Positions 23,721 through 30,970 of a stretch of 32,789 nucleotides of DNA are shown here, one piece after another. The stretch comes from CAZWCX01 sp964632945. Its GTDB lineage: Bacteria > Planctomycetota > MHYJ01 > WSZJ01 > CAZWCX01. Both the position numbers and the translations under genes were made by a program. The notes under the pieces were generated by a model. That model did no database searches. It was not told where the DNA came from and saw only the letters and a list, made by a program, of their open reading frames with translations. Location of the stretch: positions 1 through 32,789 of the forward strand of contig CAZWCX010000084.1 in the NCBI GenBank assembly GCA_964632945.1. Direction: 5' to 3'. Positions within the stretch are counted from its first letter, which is position 1. Each line of letters begins with the position of its first letter.

Positions 23721-23984
23721 GCCTTCCGTGGTCCCCGGCAGCCCCGCCGGCCTGGAACGGTCGCGCTCCCGCAGGGGTCCGGCGCGCCCGCCCCCTTCCC
23801 CACGCCGGGCCCCGGCGGGCGCGCGCTCGTCCAGGATCGGACACCTGCTCCGGAATCGTCGGAGGGTACGCCGGATACACTCCGATCTTTACAACCCCCC
23901 CGCCGATTTGAAACACTGACGGACGTTGCCATTCGCCGCGAGTGTCCGCTTCCTGACATCCCGTCCCCCTGCCGGCGATTCGAC
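23721..23984 (+). other. upstream region of the GGDEF-Fis gene without a clear promoter
   Basis: This is the plus-strand half of the divergent intergenic region. TTGCCA occurs at 23926-23931, but no -10 lies at a usual distance. TTTACA (23888-23893) is also unpaired. No Shine-Dalgarno sequence precedes the ATG at 23985. CTCCG/CGGAG can form a 5-bp stem around 23848-23864. A non-sigma-70 promoter, an activator-dependent one or a different start are all possible. Confidence 0.4.
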
Positions 23985-26714
23985 ATGAACGCACCCCGCG
24001 AGGTGGACCCCCGGTTGGGGATCCCGACCGAAGAGGTCCCGGCGACGTTGAGCCGCCTGCGCGTGCGCCTGCGGGAAGAAGACCCGCTTTGCGACGGCGG
24101 GTTCGCGATCCAGGTGCACATCGAGGCCGGAGACGTGGAGCGGGCGAGCGCGCTGCTCGAGACCGCCACCGCCCGGGCGGTGGCCGACGAGGATGCGCCG
24201 GGGGTGTTTACGACCCACCTGCTGCGCGCATATGCGAAGCGGATGGCCGGCGACCGCGAGATGGCGCGCCGATTCCTGGACAAGGCGCTGGCGATGCGCC
24301 TGGAGCCCCCTCCGGTTCTGCCCTTGATCCGGCTGCGGCGAATGGTGGGCCTGGAAGTCTGCCTCTGGCTGCAGGACGACGCCGAGTCGGAGGCCTTCCT
24401 GCGCGAGCGGCGGGACGATCCGCCGGGAGAGGAGTCGCTGCGGGCCTGGCGCAGTTTGTGGTCGGCGCAGCTCGCGCTGCGCCGCGGGGAGACGGCGGCG
24501 GCAGAGACGCTGCTGGTGCAGATCCCGTTGCCTGCGGACGCGGCGGCGGGGCGGGAGTCGACCTGGCGCGCCCTGGCGCTCCTCGGCGAGTGCGCCGCCG
24601 CCCGCGGCGAGACGGCCTCTGCGGTGGAGCGGCTCGACCGCGCGCTCGGGGTCGTGCGCACGATCGCGCAGCGCATTCCCTCGGCGAAGGAGAGCCGGCG
24701 CTATCGCGAGGCGGAACCGCGCAAGCGTCTGGCGCAGCGGCGGGTGACGCTGCCCGGGGCGCCGAGCCCCTCGTCTTCCGCGTCCTCCTCGTTCCTGCCG
24801 CGCGACCCGCAGGGGATGCTGTTGGCGAGCGTGCGGGGGATCCTCGAGGGGATCCGGGACCTGGGCCGGCATGGCGACCTCGACCGGTTGCTCGACACGG
24901 TCCTCGACGCGATGATCCGCTTTTGCGGGGCGCGGCGGGGGCTGGTGGTCTACTTTTCGGAAGGCGACCTGCGCGCCGAACGGGGCCGGCACGCCGAGGG
25001 ACGCGCCCTGCGTCCGGAAGAAATGCGGATTTCGCGCACGATCGCCGAGCGGACGGCGCACGAGGGCAAGACGGTGAACCTGGAGGACGCCCTCGCGCAC
25101 GAGGACTTTCGCCAGGCGGAGAGCGTGATGAACCTGCGGGTCCGTTCGGTGCTCGCGGTGCCGCTGATCGTGGAGGGACGCCGGCTCGGCGCGCTCTATC
25201 TCGACGATCCCGACACGGCGGGCGTCTTCACCACGGCGACGGTCCAGACGGCGGAAGTCCTGGCGGAACATGCGGCGCTGGCGCTCGAGCATGCGCGCCT
25301 GCTGGAGCGGGTGACCGTCGACGCCCTGACCGGGGCGTACGCGCACGCCTTCTTCGAGGATCAGCTGCGACGGGCGGTGGAACTGGCGCAGCGGCACGGC
25401 CGGTCGCTCGGCCTGCTCGTCGTCGACCTCGACAATTTCAAGGCCGTCAACGACACGTTCGGTCACGAGTTCGGCAACCGGGTCCTGCAGGCGACGGTCG
25501 ACACGCTGACGACGGGGCTGCGTCGCAGCGACGTCGTGGGCGTGGTGGCGGGCGGCACCCGGAAGTTGCGTCGCGACCAGCAGGCGCCCGCGCTCGGCCG
25601 GTTCGGCGGCGACGAATTCGAGGTCCTGCTGCCCGACACCGGTCCGGACGGCCTCGCCATCGTGGCCGCGCACGCGCTCGACCGGCTGACGGCCACGGTC
25701 CTGGAGGCGGGCGGCCGCAAAGTGCCGCTGGCGGTGAGCATCGGCGGGGCCAGCTTCCCCCATCATGCCGCAACCGCGGAAGCCCTGTTCCGAGCCGCCG
25801 ACGAGGCCCTGTATCGGGCGAAGCGGGAGGGCCGGAACCGGTTCGCCCTGGCCGGCGGGGCGGCCTCCCCCAAGCCTTCGGCCTCCGCCCCCTGCCCCAC
25901 CGACGCGCTCCTTCACACCGCGGAGGGACGCCGCGCGGTCGGCCTGCTCGTGCGCCTGCTCGAACACGCCCCGGAAGTCGACGCACTGCTGGACGGCGCG
26001 CTCGCGCTGATCGCGGAAGCGATCGGGGCGGAGCGCGGCTTCGCGCTCCTCTACGACCGGGAAGACCGGGTCGAGGCGGTGCGGACGCTGGGGCTCGACG
26101 AAGCGGCGGCGCGGGGACGAACCCCCGCCGGATGCGCGACGGCGGTCGAGCGGGCGCGGGCCACCCGACGCGGGGTCCTGGTCGCCGACGTCGGGGCCGC
26201 GTCCGGCGGGGGTCCCCAATCGAAAGAAGGCGAGGTGCGCTCGCAGCTGGCGGTGCCGGTGCCCGACGGGAACGGTCGACCCGGGGTGCTCTACTTCGAC
26301 ATCGTCGCCGGGACTCGTCGCTTCACGCCGGAGGACCTGGCGCTGGTCGACCATTTCCTTGCGCAGGCCTCGGCGTTGCTCCTCGGTGCGCGCTCCCTGG
26401 CGCAGCGCACGGCCGCGGCGGCGCGCGGAGGTCCGCCGGAGGACGAGGGGCCCCGGCGCGCCGGTCGGGGGGCGAGCCGCGAAGCGGCCTCGCTGAAGGA
26501 ACGACTGCGCGCGGTGGAACGGGCCGCGCTCGAGGAGGCCCTCGCCGCCTGCGCCGGGAACCGTTCCCAGGCGGCGCGACGGCTGGGCATCAAGCGCACC
26601 ACCTTGATCCGCCGCATCGCCGTGCACCGGCTGGGGGACGGCGGAAAACCGGCCCGGCGCGGCGCAAAGAAGGGCGCCCGGCGGCGCCGCTCCGGCTCCG
26701 GAGGGAAGGCGTGA
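23985..26714 (+). CDS. TPR-GAF-GGDEF-GAF-Fis regulator with a modified GGDEF domain
   Basis: 909 residues from the ATG at 23985. Residues 1-240 are TPR-like helices (GDVERASALLETA, GDREMARRFLDKAL, GETASAVERLDRAL). A Ser-rich linker leads to GAF1 (about 295-440). The GGDEF domain is about 445-625: D481-L-D483-N-F-K, N489-D490, GGDEF at 541-545. GAF2 spans about 652-805. A Fis-type helix-turn-helix is at about 837-884 (NRSQAARRLGIKRTTLIRR), followed by a basic tail (GAKKGARRRR). Three things are odd. A 19-residue insert (520-538) separates the RxxD site (513-516) from RFGGDEF. Asn498 stands where GGDEF enzymes usually have the guanine-contacting Asp. A DNA-binding Fis domain is attached without any sigma-54 AAA+ domain. 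It may be a DNA-bound nucleotide cyclase or a degenerate nucleotide sensor. Its TGA overlaps the GTG of the next gene. Confidence 0.9.
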   Translation: MNAPREVDPRLGIPTEEVPATLSRLRVRLREEDPLCDGGFAIQVHIEAGDVERASALLETATARAVADEDAPGVFTTHLLRAYAKRMAGDREMARRFLDKALAMRLEPPPVLPLIRLRRMVGLEVCLWLQDDAESEAFLRERRDDPPGEESLRAWRSLWSAQLALRRGETAAAETLLVQIPLPADAAAGRESTWRALALLGECAAARGETASAVERLDRALGVVRTIAQRIPSAKESRRYREAEPRKRLAQRRVTLPGAPSPSSSASSSFLPRDPQGMLLASVRGILEGIRDLGRHGDLDRLLDTVLDAMIRFCGARRGLVVYFSEGDLRAERGRHAEGRALRPEEMRISRTIAERTAHEGKTVNLEDALAHEDFRQAESVMNLRVRSVLAVPLIVEGRRLGALYLDDPDTAGVFTTATVQTAEVLAEHAALALEHARLLERVTVDALTGAYAHAFFEDQLRRAVELAQRHGRSLGLLVVDLDNFKAVNDTFGHEFGNRVLQATVDTLTTGLRRSDVVGVVAGGTRKLRRDQQAPALGRFGGDEFEVLLPDTGPDGLAIVAAHALDRLTATVLEAGGRKVPLAVSIGGASFPHHAATAEALFRAADEALYRAKREGRNRFALAGGAASPKPSASAPCPTDALLHTAEGRRAVGLLVRLLEHAPEVDALLDGALALIAEAIGAERGFALLYDREDRVEAVRTLGLDEAAARGRTPAGCATAVERARATRRGVLVADVGAASGGGPQSKEGEVRSQLAVPVPDGNGRPGVLYFDIVAGTRRFTPEDLALVDHFLAQASALLLGARSLAQRTAAAARGGPPEDEGPRRAGRGASREAASLKERLRAVERAALEEALAACAGNRSQAARRLGIKRTTLIRRIAVHRLGDGGKPARRGAKKGARRRRSGSGGKA

Positions 26715-29700
26715 CCGACGAGGAGTTCCTCCGCCGCGCCCGGGCGCGCTGGCTCCTGACCCCGCAGGAATGGGAGGAGTGCCGTCGCGTCATGCAGCGA
26801 ACCGGGCGGTCGGCGTCGGAAGTCGCCCTCGACTTGCGCCTGATCGAACCGTCCGACGAGCGCCTGATCCGCGGCGCGCACCCGGGGCCGGGAGGAACTT
26901 CCCCGCCCTCCGGCTCCCCCGACCCCGCGCGCGGGGACTCGGGGGGCCTGGTCAATCGCCGCTGGCGGGTGGAGGCGCAGGTCGGCGAAGGCGGCATGGG
27001 ACGGGTCTACCGCGTGGTGGACACCACCCGGGGGGCCGACCCGATCGCGCTGAAGACGGTCCGGCTCGATCGCGCCGGAGAGCACGGGCGGGAGTGCCTG
27101 GCCAACGAGTTCCGCCTGCTGGCCGGCCTCCGCCACCCGAACGTGCAGGAGGTGTACGACTTCGGCATCGTCGAGGAAGGGCCCGCGGGGGACGTCGGGG
27201 CCTCGTTCTTCACGTGCGAGTGGATCGAGGGGGACGACCTGCGCGTGGCCTGCGCGGGGCTGGACTGGCGAGAGATCCTGCACCGCTTCGTCCCCCTTTG
27301 CCGCGGCCTCCAGTTCCTGCACTCCCTGGGGATTCTCCACGGCGACGTGAAGCCCGAGAACGTCATGGTCCGCACCCCCTCCGGCGAAGCCGGGCTCCGG
27401 CCGGAAGTCCGGCTGGTCGACTTCGGGCTGGCGCGCCCGCGACACGCACAGGTCGGGACGCCGGCGGCAGGAACGCCGGCCTATCTTCCTCCGGAACGGA
27501 TTCGCGAGGAGCCCCCCGATCCGCGCTCCGACCTGTACAGCCTGGGCGTCACCCTGTTCGAGATGCTGGCGCGGGACCTGCCGTATCGCGACCCGCGGCC
27601 GCGGGACCTCGTGCGCGCCCACTTGGAGGCCCCGGTCCCGTCGCTCTCCGCGCGGATTGCGGACGTGCCCCCGGCCCTGGAGGACCTGGTGCGCCGTCTG
27701 ATGGCCAAGTGGCCGGGCGAGCGGCCGGCCAGCGCGAACGAGGTGATCGAAGCCTTGGCGGCCATCGCCGGCGAATCGTTCGAACCGGAAACGGCCGCGA
27801 CCCTGCGCGGCTATGTCGGAAGCGGAGCGCTGGCCGGCCGGGACGAATCCCTCGCGCGCATGCGCGCGATGTGGGAAGGCGCCGAGGCGGATGTTCCGGG
27901 CCCGCGAATGAGGGTGATCCGCGGCGAGGCCGGAATCGGCAAGAGCCGCCTCGCGCGCGAATTCCGCATCTGGGCGCAGACGCGCGGCGTGGCCGTGGCG
28001 GAGGGCTCGGCGGAGTCGTGGCCGGGAGCCCCCTTCGGCCTGCTCCGCGATGCCCTGCGGACGCTGGTGCGGCAGGTCGAAATCCGGGATCGCGCACCGG
28101 CAGAATCGCCGGGACTCGCCGCCCGCTACGCCCCCTACCTGCGGATGGTGGCGCCGTCGCTCGGCGCGGAGACCGACGGGCTCGATCCGCTCCCGCCCCC
28201 GGACCCGCTGGATCCCGAAGCGGCGGCGCAGCGATTCGCGGACCGGCTGAGCGAATTCGTGCGCGAAGCGGCCGGCACGCGCGGGCTGGTGCTCGTGCTC
28301 GAGGCCCTGCACGCGGCCGACGCGGGGAGCGTGAGTTTCGTGGAATCGCTCGCCCGCAAAGCCGCCCTCGGCCCCCGGCCGGCGCGCATCGTCGTCGTTG
28401 TGACGCTGCGCTCCGGGGAGGGCCCGGAAGAGACCAAGGCCGCGGTCGACCGCTGGGTGCGCGCCGGATTGGCGGAGATCGATGACCTGGGACCGCTGGA
28501 TGCCGGGGAGCAGACCGCGCTCGTGCGGTCCATGTTCGGCCCCGGCTCGGACGAAATCTGCTCCCGGGTGCTCGGCGCGGACGGCAGCGGCAACCCGCAT
28601 CTGCTCGGCGAAACCCTGCGCTTCTGGGTGGATGAACGGCTGCTGGAGCGGCGCTCGTGGGGGTGGATCCTCGACCGCGACCGGCTCGCGCGCGCGCCCA
28701 ATCCGCGGGGGGCGGTGGACGCCGTGGCCCTTCGCCTGATCCGCCTGGGCGCCCAGGAACGGGACTGGGTGGAACGGGTCGCCGCCTGGGGAGGACCGGT
28801 CTCGGAAGGCGACTTGGCCCTGGTGCGCGACGCCGACGCCGCCCCGGACCTGACGGACCTGGTTCGACGCGGGCTGTTGCGGGAGGAGTCCGGCGTGGAC
28901 GGCCTCCGCTGGCGGCTGACCAACGCGGCGACCCTGGAGGCCGTGCGGGCAGGCGCCCCGCCGGACCGGTGGCGATCCGCGTGCGCCGCCCTGCTCGCCC
29001 GGCTCGAGGAGGCGGTGCGGCGGGACCCGGTGCGCGAAGACGGGGAGATCGAGCGACTGGCCCGGCTCGCCTGGGACGCCGGAGACGTGGCCCGCTATCG
29101 GCAGTACGGCCAGGAAGCCGCGCGGCAGGCGGAACGGCGGTTCGCCTACGCGGAGGCCCTGTCGCACGGCCGGCGCCTGGTCCATGTCGCCGAGGGGATC
29201 GCCCCGCGGGCCGAACTTCTGGAGAAGATCGGCGACCTCGAATCGCTCGTGGGCGGTCAGGACGCCGCGGAGCGGGCGTACGACGGGGCGATGGCCGATG
29301 TCGCCCGTCGCGGCTTCTGGGAAAGCCCCGGCCCGGTCTCGCCCGCAACCCAGATCGCCGTCGCGCGGCTCCTGCGTAAGCGGGCGCGCCTCGAGTTGAC
29401 GCGGAACCGCGTTGCCGAAGCCCGCCACCTGCTCGAACAGGCCCTGCGGGAGGTCCGCGGCTGCCCCGGGGGGGCTACCCTGCGCGCGCTGGAGGAGTCC
29501 CGCGTGCTGACCTCCCTCGCACGCCTCGAAGGCCAGCTCCTGGGACACGTCACCGAGGCGGAGCGACTCGGCCAGGACGCCCTGGAGTCGGCGCGCTCCT
29601 GCGGAGTCGAAGGGCTGGAGGAGAAGGCGTCCGCCCACCTGGCCCTGGGATTGCTCCACATGCACCGGGGCGATCCGCCCTCCGCGCGTTCCCACTTTGA

Positions 29701-30457
29701 GTCCGCGTTGGAGATCCACCGCGAACGGGGCGACCGCGCGCAGGCCGCGCTGCTGGAAGCCAACCTGGGCCGGGCGGCACTCGAGCACGGAGACCGGGAA
29801 AGCGCGCGACGCAGCTTCCAGACCTACCTGGACGTCTGCCTGGAGATCGGCAACCGGCGGGCTTCCGCCCACGCCTGGGGCCTGCTGTCCCTCGTCCACC
29901 ACGAATCGGGCGAGATCGGACAGGCCCGGGACTGCATGAATCGCCAACTCGCGCTCGCCCGCGAACTCGGCGACTCCCGCTGCGAAGGTCAGGCCTGCTC
30001 CGGCCTGGGGACCCTCGCGCGCGAACAGCGGGACTTCGACCGGGCGATCGACATGTTCGAGCGCAAGCGCACCATCTCGGAAGAGGCGGCGGACCGCCGG
30101 GGGATCGCCGTGGCCTGCCTCAATCTGGGCCTCGCGTACGGGGATCGCGCCGAGACGCATACCGGCGCCGGTGCGCAGGCCGCGGCGCGATCGGATCGCG
30201 AACGCGCCCTCACGCTTCACCGGCAGAGCCTCGCCCTCGCCGACGAGATCGCATGGGCGGAAGGGGGCGCTGCGGGTCGGGGGAACGTCGGCATCGCCCT
30301 CTGCCGACTCGCGGCCGACGGCCCGGAGGGAGACGCCCTTCGCCGCGAGGGGCTCGCCCTCCTCGAGGAGGCCGGCCGGCGGTACGCCATCCTGGGTCAC
30401 GTCCTCAAGGAGGAGGAAGTGAACACCGAAATCCGGCGCTGGCGGGGCGTCCGCTGA
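26711..30457 (+). CDS. Ser/Thr kinase-AAA/STAND ATPase-TPR protein (soluble)
   Basis: 1248 residues. The GTG at 26711 overlaps the previous stop (GTGA) and has GGAGGG just upstream; translation is probably coupled. Residues 1-55 (TDEEFLRRARARWLLTPQEW ... RTGRSASEVALDLRLIEPSDE) resemble the helical N-domain of the kinase at 23656. The kinase domain is about 80-360: GEGGMGRVY, K115, H210-G-D212-VKPEN (a non-RD kinase), DFG, PPER in place of APE. Next is an AAA_16/STAND module: GRDE, Walker A GEAGIGKS (405-412), and Walker B-like VLVLEALHAAD (E531, A532), where a second acid is usual. The C-terminal third is TPR/coiled helices (for example ARSHFESALEIHRERGDRAQ). There is no transmembrane helix. 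This is the layout of large signalling kinases of the 'kinase-ATPase-TPR' type. With its coupled partner it likely forms one pathway. Confidence 0.92.
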   Translation: MTDEEFLRRARARWLLTPQEWEECRRVMQRTGRSASEVALDLRLIEPSDERLIRGAHPGPGGTSPPSGSPDPARGDSGGLVNRRWRVEAQVGEGGMGRVYRVVDTTRGADPIALKTVRLDRAGEHGRECLANEFRLLAGLRHPNVQEVYDFGIVEEGPAGDVGASFFTCEWIEGDDLRVACAGLDWREILHRFVPLCRGLQFLHSLGILHGDVKPENVMVRTPSGEAGLRPEVRLVDFGLARPRHAQVGTPAAGTPAYLPPERIREEPPDPRSDLYSLGVTLFEMLARDLPYRDPRPRDLVRAHLEAPVPSLSARIADVPPALEDLVRRLMAKWPGERPASANEVIEALAAIAGESFEPETAATLRGYVGSGALAGRDESLARMRAMWEGAEADVPGPRMRVIRGEAGIGKSRLAREFRIWAQTRGVAVAEGSAESWPGAPFGLLRDALRTLVRQVEIRDRAPAESPGLAARYAPYLRMVAPSLGAETDGLDPLPPPDPLDPEAAAQRFADRLSEFVREAAGTRGLVLVLEALHAADAGSVSFVESLARKAALGPRPARIVVVVTLRSGEGPEETKAAVDRWVRAGLAEIDDLGPLDAGEQTALVRSMFGPGSDEICSRVLGADGSGNPHLLGETLRFWVDERLLERRSWGWILDRDRLARAPNPRGAVDAVALRLIRLGAQERDWVERVAAWGGPVSEGDLALVRDADAAPDLTDLVRRGLLREESGVDGLRWRLTNAATLEAVRAGAPPDRWRSACAALLARLEEAVRRDPVREDGEIERLARLAWDAGDVARYRQYGQEAARQAERRFAYAEALSHGRRLVHVAEGIAPRAELLEKIGDLESLVGGQDAAERAYDGAMADVARRGFWESPGPVSPATQIAVARLLRKRARLELTRNRVAEARHLLEQALREVRGCPGGATLRALEESRVLTSLARLEGQLLGHVTEAERLGQDALESARSCGVEGLEEKASAHLALGLLHMHRGDPPSARSHFESALEIHRERGDRAQAALLEANLGRAALEHGDRESARRSFQTYLDVCLEIGNRRASAHAWGLLSLVHHESGEIGQARDCMNRQLALARELGDSRCEGQACSGLGTLAREQRDFDRAIDMFERKRTISEEAADRRGIAVACLNLGLAYGDRAETHTGAGAQAAARSDRERALTLHRQSLALADEIAWAEGGAAGRGNVGIALCRLAADGPEGDALRREGLALLEEAGRRYAILGHVLKEEEVNTEIRRWRGVR

Positions 30458-30470
30458 GTTCCGGACCCAC

Positions 30471-30565
30471 CCCCCGGCGCCGCATCCGCCCTCCCCTCTT
30501 CCCACGGTCCCGCCGGCCTCGCCATCCCGTCTTCTCCCCGCCCGTCCTCCGACGGAACCGGCAGG
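30471..30565 (+). other. C-rich, G-poor untranslated stretch (possible Rho-loading region)
   Basis: Between the kinase stop and the terminator hairpin the plus strand is strongly C-biased; 30481-30540 has 35 C and 10 G in 60 nt. No gene is visible. Such C>G stretches are typical of Rho utilisation sites, and it ends at a strong stem-loop. GTCCG/CGGAC also form a small hairpin over the kinase stop codon (30449-30466). Confidence 0.35.
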
Positions 30566-30604
30566 CCCGGACGAGGTGCCGCGTGCGGGGGCGGCTCGTC
30601 CGGG
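30566..30604 (+). terminator. strong stem-loop after the GGDEF/kinase operon
   Basis: CCCGGACGAG (30566-30575) pairs perfectly with CTCGTCCGGG (30595-30604). After a 3-nt bulge, CCGC (30579-30582) pairs with GCGG (30591-30594), leaving an 8-nt loop: 14 bp in all. It lies 108 nt after the stop, behind a C-rich stretch. No U-run follows directly, so it may work with Rho or as an RNA 3'-end barrier. Confidence 0.6.
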
Positions 30605-30658
30605 TTCCCAGAGGGAGGCGACCGCCTCGGACCGTCGCCCGCGCCACCGATGCAAACC

Positions 30659-30829
30659 TGTAAACCGCAGGGGGGGCCGAGGATGTAAGCCCGCACTTAC
30701 AGTTTTACATCTCCCTGTCAAGCCCCCGGACTCATTCGTATACGCATATCACGAATTCATTTTCCCCAAGAAACTATATTCATTCGCCTTGCGAATGCCC
30801 ATTCCCTCCGGCTACGAATGGCACATTCG
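30659..30829 (+). promoter_or_regulatory. AT-rich island with repeated TGTAA/TTACA and CATTCG/CGAATG motifs upstream of the protease
   Basis: GC falls to about 34% at 30731-30780 against about 70% around it. TGTAA at 30659 and 30684 and its complement TTACA at 30697 and 30705 form inverted pairs (GTAAG 30685-30689 with CTTAC 30696-30700; GATGTAA 30682-30688 with TTACATC 30705-30711). CATTCG occurs at 30733, 30781 and 30824; CGAATG at 30792 and 30815; and CGAATT at 30752. Two head-to-head pairs are hairpin-like, with 5-nt (30781-30797) and 3-nt (30815-30829) spacers. TTGCGA (30789-30794), 18 bp, TACGAA (30813-30818) is a possible promoter overlapping them. This looks like an operator cluster controlling the protease gene. 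Confidence 0.5.
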
Positions 30830-30839
30830 TTGCCACTCT

Positions 30840-30860
30840 CTCCCCCTGTACTTGGGGGAG
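30840..30860 (+). other. 7-bp hairpin in the protease leader
   Basis: CTCCCCC (30840-30846), loop TGTACTT, GGGGGAG (30854-30860): a perfect stem about 110 nt before the protease ATG. It may be a 5' stabiliser or control hairpin in the leader; function is not visible. Confidence 0.4.
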
Positions 30861-30970
30861 GAACGTGCCCGCGGACGCCGGTCGCCGGCGAGGGCGGGAG
30901 GCCGTGGCGGACCCTGCCGGGGGTCCACGCGGCCCTGTGCTCCCCCGCTCGCGCTTCAGGGGGGAGTCTC

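Noticed and set aside
23926..23960. TTGCCA at 23926 as the promoter of the GGDEF-Fis gene
   Set aside because: No -10-like hexamer lies 16-19 bp downstream.
24089..26710. Upstream extension of the kinase-STAND gene within the same open frame
   Set aside because: The region is Arg/Gly/Ala low-complexity and overlaps the GGDEF-Fis gene in another frame. GTG at 26711 with GGAGGG and the GTGA overlap is a far better start.
26291..30721. 1476-codon minus-strand open frame opposite the kinase-STAND gene
   Set aside because: Shadow frame, no motifs, composition bias.
30818..30970. ATG at 30818 as protease start
   Set aside because: It would place 51 unrelated residues before a clear signal peptide, and the ATG lies in the repeated CGAATG motif.
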